Origin: Pasteurellaceae bacterium
Lineage (GTDB): Bacteria > Pseudomonadota > Gammaproteobacteria > Enterobacterales > Pasteurellaceae
DNA: 64,000 nt
Assembly: GCA_900756155.1 (NCBI GenBank)
Contig: CAAEJV010000033.1
Location: 124,001-188,000, forward strand
Direction of reading: 5' to 3'
A program made the position numbers and the translations under genes. Shown here in pieces: positions 27,145 to 35,106 of this stretch. The notes beneath the pieces are model-generated. The model worked only from the letters and a program-made list of their open reading frames with translations, ran no database searches and had not been told where the DNA came from. The number at the start of each line of letters is the position of its first letter. The first letter of the stretch is position 1.

Positions 27145-27195
27145 GGTGGATTCAAATCTACCACAATTGATGGTTGGGTAAGCGAGAAACTTACC
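27145..27195 (+). other. Two hairpins in the hbpA 5' leader
   Basis: GGTGGA / TCTACC (27145-27162) and GGTAAG / CTTACC (27177-27195) can each form a 6-bp stem before the AAAGGAC ribosome-binding site. No known riboswitch was recognised. Confidence 0.35.
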
Positions 27196-27215
27196 TTACA
27201 AAGAAAGGACAACTT

Positions 27216-28862
27216 ATGAAACTAAAAGCGACATTAACACTCGTTGCAGCGAGTTTGTTTTTAGCTGCTTGTGATCAATCTGGTTCTGCTGCAAAAGAAA
27301 CTGCGAAAGCAGAAACAGCAAAACCTTCAGGCAATAACACCTTTGTGTACTGTACGGCAAAAGCACCACTTGGCTTTAGTCCTGCATTGGTAATGGAAGG
27401 CACATCATACAATGCGAGTTCACAACAAGTGTATAATCGCTTGGTTGAATTTAAAAAAGGTTCAACTGATCTTGAGCCAGCATTGGCTGAAAGCTGGGAG
27501 ATCAGTGATGATGGTTTAACTTATACGTTCCATTTGCGTAAAGGGGTGAAATTCCATACCACAAAAGAATTTACGCCAACACGTGATTTTAATGCGGATG
27601 ATGTGGTCTTTTCTTTCCAACGTCAGTTAGATCCTAACCACCCTTATCACAATGTATCGAAAGGGACTTATCCGTATTTCAAAGCGATGAAATTCCCAGA
27701 TTTATTAAAATCAGTTGAGAAAGTAGACGACAACACCGTTCGTATTACTTTGAATAAAAAAGATGCGACTTTCTTAGCAAGCTTGGGGATGGACTTTATC
27801 TCTATTTACTCAGCTGAATATGCAGATGCGATGTTGAAAGCGGGTAAACCAGAAACAATCGATAACAAACCAGTAGGTACAGGTCCGTTTATTTTTGTGG
27901 ATTACAAAACTGACCAAGCGGCACAATACGTAGCGAATGAAACCTATTGGAAAGGTCGTACACCGCTTGACCGCTTAGTCATCAGCATCGTACCAGATGC
28001 GACCACGCGTTATGCGAAGTTACAAGCGGGTTCTTGTGATTTAATTCTCTTCCCGAACGTGGCGGATTTAGCCAAAATGAAGACTGATCCAAAAGTACAG
28101 CTTTTGGAACAAAAAGGGTTGAACGTGGCATATATCGCATTCAATACGGAAAAAGCACCGTTTGATAACGCAAAAGTACGCCAAGCATTGAACTATGCTG
28201 TAGATAAAAAAGCAATTATTGAAGCGGTTTATCAAGGTGCAGGTACTGCAGCGAAAAACCCATTACCACCAACAATCTGGAGTTATAACGACGAAATCCA
28301 AGATTATCCGTATGATCCAGAGAAAGCGAAACAGCTTTTAGCGGAAGCAGGTTATCCAAACGGTTTTGAAACGGACTTCTGGATTCAACCAGTGGTGCGT
28401 GCGTCTAACCCAAATCCAAAACGTATGGCTGAACTTGTGATGGCTGACTGGGCAAAAGTTGGCGTAAAAGCAAATCCAGTAACGTTTGAATGGGCAGACT
28501 ATCAAAAACGTGCTAAAGCAGGTGAATTAACGGTAGGTATCTTTGGTTGGTCAGGCGATAACGGTGATCCGGATAACTTCCTTTCTCCATTACTTGCAAG
28601 TGCGAATGCGGGAAACTCAAACTTTGCACGTTTCAAAAATGCAGAATTTGATGCCTTATTAGATAAAGCGATTGGCTTAACGAATAAAGATGAACGTGCA
28701 GCGCTTTATAAACAAGCTCAAGTGATTTTCCATGATCAAGCACCGTGGATTCCAGTGGCACACTCTGTTGGTTTCGCACCACTTAGTCCTCGCGTAAAAG
28801 GTTACGTACAAAGCCCATTCGGCTATGATGCGTTTTATGGCGTGAGTGTTGATGGTAAATAA
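27216..28862 (+). CDS. hbpA: Periplasmic haem/glutathione-binding lipoprotein HbpA (GbpA)
   Basis: This is a DppA-family substrate-binding protein of 548 residues. In H. influenzae it was named haem-binding protein A and later shown to bind glutathione for the DppBCDF permease. The lipobox is LAAC with lipidated Cys19. Conserved oligopeptide-binding blocks include YNRLVEFKKGSTDLEPALAE and RQALNYAVDKKAI. The start MKLKATLTL follows AAAGGAC; an in-frame ATG 14 codons upstream would spoil the signal peptide. No dpp permease genes are adjacent, as in H. influenzae. It is probably monocistronic, with a terminator directly after the stop. Confidence 0.92.
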   Translation: MKLKATLTLVAASLFLAACDQSGSAAKETAKAETAKPSGNNTFVYCTAKAPLGFSPALVMEGTSYNASSQQVYNRLVEFKKGSTDLEPALAESWEISDDGLTYTFHLRKGVKFHTTKEFTPTRDFNADDVVFSFQRQLDPNHPYHNVSKGTYPYFKAMKFPDLLKSVEKVDDNTVRITLNKKDATFLASLGMDFISIYSAEYADAMLKAGKPETIDNKPVGTGPFIFVDYKTDQAAQYVANETYWKGRTPLDRLVISIVPDATTRYAKLQAGSCDLILFPNVADLAKMKTDPKVQLLEQKGLNVAYIAFNTEKAPFDNAKVRQALNYAVDKKAIIEAVYQGAGTAAKNPLPPTIWSYNDEIQDYPYDPEKAKQLLAEAGYPNGFETDFWIQPVVRASNPNPKRMAELVMADWAKVGVKANPVTFEWADYQKRAKAGELTVGIFGWSGDNGDPDNFLSPLLASANAGNSNFARFKNAEFDALLDKAIGLTNKDERAALYKQAQVIFHDQAPWIPVAHSVGFAPLSPRVKGYVQSPFGYDAFYGVSVDGK

Positions 28863-28877
28863 TTAACGGACTATACT

Positions 28878-28908
28878 AGCCCTTGCAGTTGCAAGGGCTT
28901 TTTGTTTT
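28878..28908 (+). terminator. Rho-independent terminator after hbpA
   Basis: AGCCCTTGC and GCAAGGGCT enclose a 4-base loop and are followed by TTTTTGTTTT. Confidence 0.85.
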
Positions 28909-28928
28909 CAAGCAAAAGGAGAAAGAAA

Positions 28929-29561
28929 ATGGACTTACATGATATTCGTGAAGATTATTGCAAACAGGCGCTTTCTCAGCATGATTGCGATCCTAATCCA
29001 ATAAAACAATTTGAAAAATGGCTCAACGAGGCCATTACCGCCAAAGTAAATGAGCCAACAGGTGTTAATGTTGCGACAGTCAATGAAGACGGTCGGCCAA
29101 CAAGTCGAATGGTGCTGTTGAAAGAAGTGAACGAACAAGGTTTTGTATTTTTCACAAATTATCACAGCCGAAAAGGTCGTGCTATAGAACATAATCCTTT
29201 CGTCGCCTTGACATTCTTTTGGCCCGAATTAGAACGTTCTGTTCGTATTGAGGGCAAAGCTGAAAAAATCTCGCCTGAACAATCAGATGAATATTTTGCG
29301 ACTCGCCCTTACACCAGCCGAATTGGCGCTTGGGCCAGCGAGCAAAGTGCGGTCATTTCTAGCCACAAATCTTTATTAGCGAAAGCTGCTCTGATTGCTG
29401 CAAAACACCCATTAAACGTACCTCGTCCACCGCATTGGGGCGGTTATCTTGTAATTCCTGATCGTATCGAATTCTGGCAAGGTCGCCCAAGTCGATTGCA
29501 TGACCGAATTTGTTATTTATTCAATGACGGAAAATGGGAGAGAGAAAGATTATCACCGTAA
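28929..29561 (+). CDS. pdxH: Pyridoxamine/pyridoxine 5'-phosphate oxidase
   Basis: PdxH makes pyridoxal phosphate from the pyridoxine or pyridoxamine forms, using FMN and oxygen. The product has 210 residues. FMN- and substrate-binding blocks are visible: NEDGRPTSRMVLLKE near residue 54, FFTNYHSRKGR near 74 and the C-terminal signature RIEFWQGRPSRLHDR. The chosen ATG follows AAGGAG; an in-frame start nine codons upstream would overlap the preceding terminator. It lies between hbpA and a region of about 280 bases with no sure gene. Confidence 0.94.
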   Translation: MDLHDIREDYCKQALSQHDCDPNPIKQFEKWLNEAITAKVNEPTGVNVATVNEDGRPTSRMVLLKEVNEQGFVFFTNYHSRKGRAIEHNPFVALTFFWPELERSVRIEGKAEKISPEQSDEYFATRPYTSRIGAWASEQSAVISSHKSLLAKAALIAAKHPLNVPRPPHWGGYLVIPDRIEFWQGRPSRLHDRICYLFNDGKWERERLSP

Positions 29562-29632
29562 GCGCCTTGAGATAATCCAGTTTTTGCCATCTTTAATGGA
29601 AATCACATTGTTCTTGATTGAATTGAGCAATA

Positions 29633-29743
29633 GTGGAGGAGGCAAGGATTGTTTCATTTATTGTTGTGGGCTTACTATTGCTAGTGGTTGGCTATTTTGC
29701 ATCGATACCGCCAAAGAATAAAATTGCAACAACAGAAAACTAG
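29633..29743 (+). CDS. Possible small membrane protein without an ATG start
   Basis: A 36-codon frame from GTG 29633, or 31 codons from ATT 29648, encodes a single strongly hydrophobic segment followed by a polar tail ending KIATTEN. The sequence GGAGGAGG (29635-29642) would be a strong ribosome-binding site if the ATT at 29648 were the start, but ATT starts are rare. It may be a degraded gene or a real small membrane protein. No homologue is recognised. The rest of the 29562-29838 interval shows no gene apart from this. Confidence 0.25.
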   Translation: MEEARIVSFIVVGLLLLVVGYFASIPPKNKIATTEN

Positions 29744-29764
29744 GGATAGATTAGAAAGTAAAGA

Positions 29765-29812
29765 GCGGTCATTTTTTAGATAGAAATGATATAACTAAAA
29801 ATTAGACCGCTT
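29765..29812. terminator. Loose inverted repeat before the lipoprotein gene end
   Basis: GAGCGGTC and a matching GACCGCT lie about 40 bases apart between convergent genes. It is a weak hairpin that could end transcription from either side. Confidence 0.3.
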
Positions 29813-29838
29813 AGGTATCCAAAGACTCAAGCTAGAAC

Positions 29839-30519
29839 TTAGTTGTTGGTTAAAAACATAATTTGTATCGGTAAAGTCACAACATCTAAGAGTAACGCTA
29901 AAGGTGTGAGACCCACAGCTTTTACTACGCCTTCTGCTTGAGAAGAGGTTTTATATCTTATATTTGATGTTTGTTGTTTTAATTTAAACGGTAATGATTT
30001 AGCTAGTTGTTTATTTGGGCGATGAATTTGCGCTTTGTCTGTTAATGAATAAATATCACCTGTAAGTTCTAAATTTTTAGCACAGGAAGCTTCATTACAC
30101 ATGAAGCCGAGTTTCTTCATTTTTCCTTTTTCTAATTCATTCGTTACTTTGTATTGTAATGAAAAATCAGCTTTCACATACTTGAGTTCTGTATCATCTT
30201 TCGAGATAACTTCGATGGCATTATTTATATAAAAAGGATTACTTAATTTAGCATTGGTCAGTTTTTGAATTTCTTCTGAGCTTGTTTCATGCAAATGAAT
30301 AAGATATTTTTTTCCAAAAATGAGCACTTTGCCAGAGTTTTTATCTTGTCCTAATGCAATAATTTCATCGCTATCAATAGTTTTCTCTCTTGTTACTGTT
30401 TCGATTTTATCGCCAGTTGCAAGATCATTTGTGTTTGTCCAAAGTGTGGAGGTTGCACAGCCAGAAAGCATAGCACCTAATCCAATAATAAAAATTAGTT
30501 TAGTTAAAATGTTTTTCAT
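29839..30519 (-). CDS. Lipoprotein of unknown function with YceK/YidQ-like C-terminal motif
   Basis: The product has 226 residues with a lipoprotein signal peptide and lipobox LSGC, lipidated Cys21. The +2 residue is Ala, so outer-membrane sorting is expected. The middle is rich in Lys, Glu and Thr with no named domain; two cysteines (near 141 and 146, FMCNEASC) could form a disulfide. The C-terminus has LALLLDVVTLPIQIMF, resembling the TLP-type motif of YceK/YidQ lipoproteins. I do not recognise the gene. Its codon use is AT-rich compared with its neighbours. It lies between pdxH and the nan-like cluster. Confidence 0.6.
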   Translation of the reverse strand: MKNILTKLIFIIGLGAMLSGCATSTLWTNTNDLATGDKIETVTREKTIDSDEIIALGQDKNSGKVLIFGKKYLIHLHETSSEEIQKLTNAKLSNPFYINNAIEVISKDDTELKYVKADFSLQYKVTNELEKGKMKKLGFMCNEASCAKNLELTGDIYSLTDKAQIHRPNKQLAKSLPFKLKQQTSNIRYKTSSQAEGVVKAVGLTPLALLLDVVTLPIQIMFLTNN

Positions 30520-30602
30520 AGAAAATTCCTATTGCTAATCTACATAGGTTATTGAAATTACAGCTTTTTGCGTAAGAATTCAATCTATTTTTTACAAGGT
30601 CA

Positions 30603-30650
30603 TAAAAAATAACCGCACTTTGATTTCTCAACCAAAGTGCGGTTTATTTT
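30603..30650 (-). terminator. Uptake-sequence terminator after the nanY operon
   Basis: A 12-bp perfect inverted repeat (AACCGCACTTTG / CAAAGTGCGGTT, loop of 10) is followed on the minus strand by a T run. It could also act on the plus strand. Confidence 0.75.
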
Positions 30651-30660
30651 TACATTATTT

Positions 30661-31767
30661 TTATTTACCGATGATTTCTGATAAATCAACTTTGCGGTTT
30701 TCGTAACGAGAACGGGTACATGCATCGGCAGTAGCAATAGCTGCACGAGCGGCTTCACCGGTGAGTAATTTTGCAAATTCCTCAGTTGGTTCCATACCAT
30801 GAAGAATATCGTTTAAATAACGCATTTCTTTTTTCATGATAGAGCTCAACCATAACGGTGTGCGTTTGCCTGGTTTACCGTATTGAATTGCACCGTCCAT
30901 TTCTGTGCTGTTGTAAATACGGGTACGGTCATCATCTTCTTCTTGGGTTTCGTGAATGAGGAAATAGGTGTCTTTTCCATCCACGCGAAGGGTACCTTTG
31001 GTATTGTACATATCAAGTTTGATTGCACCTTTTTCCCCTTGAATTAATACATAATGTTCACCCCAACGGAAAGCCGAACCCCATTCTAGAACAGCGAAGC
31101 GATTATCATCGTATTCCATGGTGACAAAAATCATATCGTCTTCATCACCAAATTTTTCGCCTTTGTGTGCAACATTGGCGGCTGCCATGGTAACGGTTTT
31201 TGGCATACCACCCATAATGAATTGTACGCAGTCTAATTCGTGAATATGGTGATATAAGTGGCCGCCAGATTTTTCACGGATTTTTTTCCATGAGATAGTC
31301 GGTTGTTGTTCTTCCCAGCCGTTACGTGCAGTGTGACAATAAAGCACTTTACCGATCACGCCTTGATTGATTAATTCTTTGGCATGGTGAACACCGTTAA
31401 AGAAGTTCATCACATGGCCAGCCATAAAGGTGACGCCATTTTCTTCACAAGCGCGTACCATGTCGTCACAGTCTTGATAACTTAAGGCAATTGGTTTTTC
31501 ACAGAAAACATGTTTTTTGTTTTTCGCTGCAAGAATGACCGGTTCTTTGTGTAAGTAGTTTGGGGTGGCAACAATCACGCAATCCACATCAGGGGAAGTG
31601 ACTAATTCTTCAAGAGATTTTGCCGCTACGCATTGTAATTCTTGAGCAATGGTTTCACCATTTTCAGGGTCGTATACCATTGTAATCTGTGCATCATCAA
31701 ATTCATTCATGAAACGGGCTAAATCCGCACCAAAATAGCCAACGCCAACAACACCATATCGCATCAT
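30661..31767 (-). CDS. nanY: NanY-type (YjhC-like) Gfo/Idh/MocA oxidoreductase
   Basis: The closest known relative is E. coli YjhC/NanY, which with NAD interconverts 2,7-anhydro-Neu5Ac or 2-deoxy-2,3-didehydro-Neu5Ac and Neu5Ac. The 368-residue protein has the Rossmann start GVVGVGYFGADLARF, an EKP motif at E90-K91-P92 and a catalytic-site block GGHLYHHIHELDC at about 168-180. It starts at ATG 31767, six bases after AAGGAG. It is last in a run of three minus-strand genes (regulator, paralogue, nanY), with a NanX-type transporter divergent. Naming rests on sequence likeness and on this context. Substrate is inferred, not shown. Confidence 0.82.
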   Translation of the reverse strand: MMRYGVVGVGYFGADLARFMNEFDDAQITMVYDPENGETIAQELQCVAAKSLEELVTSPDVDCVIVATPNYLHKEPVILAAKNKKHVFCEKPIALSYQDCDDMVRACEENGVTFMAGHVMNFFNGVHHAKELINQGVIGKVLYCHTARNGWEEQQPTISWKKIREKSGGHLYHHIHELDCVQFIMGGMPKTVTMAAANVAHKGEKFGDEDDMIFVTMEYDDNRFAVLEWGSAFRWGEHYVLIQGEKGAIKLDMYNTKGTLRVDGKDTYFLIHETQEEDDDRTRIYNSTEMDGAIQYGKPGKRTPLWLSSIMKKEMRYLNDILHGMEPTEEFAKLLTGEAARAAIATADACTRSRYENRKVDLSEIIGK

Positions 31768-31777
31768 AATAAACTCC

Positions 31778-32851
31778 TTATTTTTTCACTGAGATTTGTT
31801 TTTCTGTTACCATGGATTGCTTCGCTGCTTCTGCAACTTCGATGGCTTCAGTTAAACATAGACTTAATGGGCTGGTTTTTCCTTGCGTTAAGTGCTCTAC
31901 CACGCTTTGTACTTCGATTTCAGCCGCTCGGCTTAACCAAAGTTGGCAAGGTGCGTGGGTGACATTATATTGCTGAGTGCCTTTTGCACTTTCGCGTAAA
32001 GATAAATCAGCCTCAAATTCATCAAATAAATCAACGTGTTCTATTTTTCCATCTAGATAATTAAATGTGACACTTGAGGTAAAGAAATTGACTTCAATCA
32101 CACCATTTTCACCATGAATTTGAATGCCCCATTGGTGTAACCGATAAGCGGTGCCCATTTCGAGCGAACCTAACACGCCATTTTTAAAACGTAATAGCAA
32201 CTGCAATACATCACGGCTATCTGGCGTATCGTGATGCGCTTGATTAGCGGCTTGAGCAAAGACCGCCTCAATATCGCCTAATAACCAACAGAGTAAATCC
32301 AGTTCATGAATGAGGTGGAAAAGCTCACCGCCTGTAAGATTGGCATCTAATTTCCACCATTCTTTGTTTGGTAGATTTTCAATCCAACGCTGACGCATGG
32401 CTCGTGCGACCGTAATTCTGCCTAATTTTCCTTGTTCTAAAGCCGCTTTGACTTTCAACATGCCTGGCAACGTACGTTCTAAATGGCCCACAAAAATGAC
32501 TTTACCTTTTTCTTCTGCAAGGCGACGTAAATGTTGGCCTTGAGAAGCGCTTAAGGTAAAAGGCGTTTCAATAAAGACATGACAGCCGGCATTTAACGCT
32601 AAGATAGCTGGGGAATAATGAGCATAGTTTGGTGTGGCGATAACCACTAAATCCGGTTTAGTTTCTGCCAACATTTCTTCTACACTAAAAAAGGCTTGGC
32701 TACCGTATTGGTCTGCGAGTTTTTGTGCAAGAGAAGGATTGATATCGGTCACTGCAATTAAGTTTGCTTGGGCTTTGTCAAATGCAGAAGCCAACTGAAC
32801 GCCAAAAAAGCCGCAGCCGATTAAGGCGATGTTTAATCCATTAGTTTGCAT
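31778..32851 (-). CDS. Second Gfo/Idh/MocA oxidoreductase, EKP lysine replaced
   Basis: A 357-residue paralogue of the neighbouring NanY-type enzyme. The Rossmann motif IALIGCGFFGVQLASAF is intact, and the partner block GGELFHLIHELD is present at about residues 180-191. However, the usual E-K-P motif reads E95-T96-P97 (HVFIETPFTL). The lysine that normally takes part in catalysis and cofactor placement is absent, so the enzyme may have changed chemistry, pair with NanY, or be regulatory. The start is the ATG at 32851, five bases after AAGGAGG; a second ATG is immediately upstream. It overlaps the end of the regulator gene by 11 bases and precedes nanY by 10 bases, so the three are one operon. 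Confidence 0.7.
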   Translation of the reverse strand: MQTNGLNIALIGCGFFGVQLASAFDKAQANLIAVTDINPSLAQKLADQYGSQAFFSVEEMLAETKPDLVVIATPNYAHYSPAILALNAGCHVFIETPFTLSASQGQHLRRLAEEKGKVIFVGHLERTLPGMLKVKAALEQGKLGRITVARAMRQRWIENLPNKEWWKLDANLTGGELFHLIHELDLLCWLLGDIEAVFAQAANQAHHDTPDSRDVLQLLLRFKNGVLGSLEMGTAYRLHQWGIQIHGENGVIEVNFFTSSVTFNYLDGKIEHVDLFDEFEADLSLRESAKGTQQYNVTHAPCQLWLSRAAEIEVQSVVEHLTQGKTSPLSLCLTEAIEVAEAAKQSMVTEKQISVKK

Positions 32852-33551
32852 CATGCCCTCCTTGTTGTAAGCGTTGGCGAATACTTTGGAAATATTGCAA
32901 GATCGCACGTTGCATGCGCACCAAATCATGCGCTTCTACGGCATCAATTAATTCACGGTGTTGCATGGCTAATTTTTCAGGAGAAAGTATTGGTGGCGGT
33001 AAGCCTTTTTCTACTTGTTGATAAATTTGCCAAAACGCATCTAAATATTGAATCAGTAATGGGTTATTTAATGGCTCATAAAGTTTTAAATGAATGTGGT
33101 ATTCATCCTTGGGTGAAAATTTTTGCTCACGGGCATTTTTTTCCATATTTGCTACTGATTTTTGCAAAAGTGCGGTCTGTTCTTGGCTAATTTTTCCTAA
33201 AACCATCGGGGCAAAACCGTATTCTAAAATTTCCCGAATATCCAAAATATTAATCAGCTGATTATGATCATTATGTAAATTCAGTTGGGTGTGAAAGCTT
33301 AATCCGCGAATCATTGGCACAAGAGAAGATTCACTCACAAAGGTGCCGACGCCATGGCGAATGTCTAAAATGTGTAGCGCCTCTAAAGATTTAATGGCTT
33401 CACGCAAACTGGAACGGCTCACACCAAGCTGTTCAATCAGTTCATTTTCTGTTGGCATCAAATCGCCAGATTTAAGATTTTGTTTAATGATGAGCGATTT
33501 GATTTTATCCTGCAAAACGAGACTTGCTTCTTTTTTACTTGTTTTTTTCAT
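32841..33551 (-). CDS. GntR-family transcriptional regulator (FadR subfamily)
   Basis: A 236-residue regulator. The winged helix spans about residues 5-70, with the helix-turn-helix block LIEQLGVSRSSLREAIKSLE, followed by an FCD-type all-helical ligand domain. It belongs to the same broad group as NanR, but is shorter and not clearly orthologous. The start is placed at the ATG of MKKTSKK after GAGAAC; an in-frame ATG four codons upstream is also possible. It is transcribed with the two oxidoreductases and divergently from the NanX-type transporter. Control of that pair through the palindrome between the genes is inferred. Confidence 0.75.
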   Translation of the reverse strand: MKKTSKKEASLVLQDKIKSLIIKQNLKSGDLMPTENELIEQLGVSRSSLREAIKSLEALHILDIRHGVGTFVSESSLVPMIRGLSFHTQLNLHNDHNQLINILDIREILEYGFAPMVLGKISQEQTALLQKSVANMEKNAREQKFSPKDEYHIHLKLYEPLNNPLLIQYLDAFWQIYQQVEKGLPPPILSPEKLAMQHRELIDAVEAHDLVRMQRAILQYFQSIRQRLQQGGHDAN

Positions 33552-33611
33552 TTCTGTTCTCATTTTCTAATCTATTTTCTGAATTTGTGATCCAGCTCTC
33601 ATTCTCTTTGA

Positions 33612-33640
33612 TTGACATAAGACATCATACGTCTTATCTT
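33612..33640 (+). promoter_or_regulatory. Promoter of the NanX-type transporter with operator in its spacer
   Basis: TTGACA (33612-33617), 17 bases, then TATCTT (33635-33640). The palindrome ATAAGAC-N7-GTCTTAT (33617-33637) fills the space between the two elements, which suits binding by the adjacent FadR-type repressor. The repressor match is inferred. Confidence 0.6.
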
Positions 33641-33678
33641 TATTTATGCAAGCAGAAATTAGCAGTGATTTTAAATTC

Positions 33679-33694
33679 TGTGATCTATACCACA
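33679..33694. promoter_or_regulatory. CRP-like site in the divergent nan-type promoter region
   Basis: TGTGA-N6-CCACA differs from TGTGA-N6-TCACA by one base. It lies between the transporter gene and the divergent regulator gene, and could activate the minus-strand operon. Confidence 0.5.
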
Positions 33695-33725
33695 AAATTC
33701 TCAAATACAAGGAAGGGAGGTTGTT

Positions 33726-34952
33726 ATGACAACATCATTACCATGGTATAAAGAAGTCAGTCCTACGCAAAAAAAAGCGTTATTTGCGGCTTGGTTAGGT
33801 TATGTTTTTGATGGCTTCGATTATATGCTGATCACTTATGTGCTTTTGGATATTCAAAAGGAATTTGCCATGAGCACAACGGAAACATCCACATTATTAC
33901 TTGCAGCGTTCGTAGCGCGTCCATTAGGTGGGGCAATTTTTGGTAGTTTTGCCGATAAATATGGTCGTCGTTTGGCGATGATTGTTTCCATTATTACGTA
34001 TTCCGTCGGGACATTCTTGTGCGGTTTATCCACCAGTTATATTTGGCTTTTCATCTTCCGTATGATTATCGGTATGGGGATGGCAGGTGAATATGCTTGT
34101 TCTTCCTCTTATGCCATTGAAAGCTGGCCACAACATTTGCGTACAAAAGCCAGTGCATTCTTAGTGAGTGGTTTTTCCATCGGTAATATTCTTGCTTCTC
34201 AAGTGATTCCTTGGGTATCTCAAACTTATGGTTGGCGTATGGCTTTCTTTATTGGTTTGGCTCCTGTCGCTTTAGTGCTCTATGTTCGTCGCCATGCCCC
34301 TGAAAGTGAAGAATGGGCGCAAGCGAAAGCTGCAGGTAAAGTGAATAAAGTTCCACTTACTGACTTATTCACTGAAAAACAATTACCAATTACTTTAATT
34401 ATTTTCTTAGTTTGCTATTCAATTTTCTCCGTAAACTGGCCGGTAGTGGGCTTACTTCCACTTTATCTCAAAGAAAATGGCTATGCTGAAAATGTGAAAT
34501 CACTAATGTTCTGGGCAGGCTTTGGTATCCTCATCGGCACCTTAATTGCAGGCTTTATCGGGGATAAATTGGGAGAGAAGAAAACCTTTGTATATAGCTT
34601 ATTGTTATCACTTTTCTTCCTCTTCCCAGTATTCTATTTGCCAGAAAATAATGTGTTAGCGCTTGGTGTGTTGCTCTTCTTCTTACTTGCAACCAACTTA
34701 GGGATTGCCGGTTTAGTACCAAAATATATGGCAACTTTCTTCCCGGCTGAAATGCGAAGCACCGGTATTGGTTTCATCTATAACTTCGCTGCGATCGGTG
34801 GTGGGGTGGCTCCTGTGATTGCCGCCAAACTTAGCGAAAGAGTAGGACTTGGTTCAGCCCTTGTGTATGTCACCTTATTCTGGACAATAGTCCTTGTTGC
34901 TCTCGTTGGATTAAGATTGCCAGAACGTATTCAAGCTCGTATGCAACAATAA
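33726..34952 (+). CDS. nanX: NanX-type (YjhB-like) MFS transporter for anhydro-sialic acid
   Basis: The 408-residue protein is an MFS carrier with about 12 membrane segments. It is shorter than NanT (about 496 in E. coli) and close in length and sequence to E. coli YjhB/NanX, the importer of 2,7-anhydro-Neu5Ac. Diagnostic blocks are AAWLGYVFDGFDYMLITYV near residue 22, the loop motif DKYGRRLAM near residue 78 and GMGMAGEYACSSSYAIESWP near 118. It is divergent from a regulator and two oxidoreductases, one NanY-like. The start follows AAGGGAGG by 4 bases. Assignment is by sequence and context; substrate is not proven. Confidence 0.82.
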   Translation: MTTSLPWYKEVSPTQKKALFAAWLGYVFDGFDYMLITYVLLDIQKEFAMSTTETSTLLLAAFVARPLGGAIFGSFADKYGRRLAMIVSIITYSVGTFLCGLSTSYIWLFIFRMIIGMGMAGEYACSSSYAIESWPQHLRTKASAFLVSGFSIGNILASQVIPWVSQTYGWRMAFFIGLAPVALVLYVRRHAPESEEWAQAKAAGKVNKVPLTDLFTEKQLPITLIIFLVCYSIFSVNWPVVGLLPLYLKENGYAENVKSLMFWAGFGILIGTLIAGFIGDKLGEKKTFVYSLLLSLFFLFPVFYLPENNVLALGVLLFFLLATNLGIAGLVPKYMATFFPAEMRSTGIGFIYNFAAIGGGVAPVIAAKLSERVGLGSALVYVTLFWTIVLVALVGLRLPERIQARMQQ

Positions 34953-34964
34953 AAAAAGAAAGCA

Positions 34965-34998
34965 AAACAGACCGCACTTTTAGGTGCGGTTTGTTGTT
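34965..34998 (+). terminator. Terminator after nanX
   Basis: ACCGCAC and GTGCGGT with a 6-base loop, inside a longer imperfect stem, are followed by TTTGTTGTTT. Confidence 0.65.
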
Positions 34999-35075
34999 TA
35001 TACAAAAATAATTTGAAGCGTGTCACAAATTTGTTAAAAATATGTTTCAATTTTTTCGGTTAAATGCTAATTAAT

Positions 35076-35103
35076 AATCTCCCCTATCGTTTTGTAGGAG
35101 ATT
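35076..35103 (+). promoter_or_regulatory. Hairpin sequestering the ribosome-binding site of the DASS carrier gene
   Basis: AATCTCC (35076-35082) is perfectly complementary to GGAGATT (35097-35103), which contains the Shine-Dalgarno sequence. The start ATG is at 35107. Folding would limit translation. Confidence 0.45.
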
Positions 35104-35106
35104 TAT

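Noticed and set aside
29500..29721. A plus-strand 73-codon frame overlapping the end of pdxH
   Set aside because: It overlaps pdxH in another frame and has no ribosome-binding site; only the small hydrophobic frame at 29633-29743 was kept, with low confidence.
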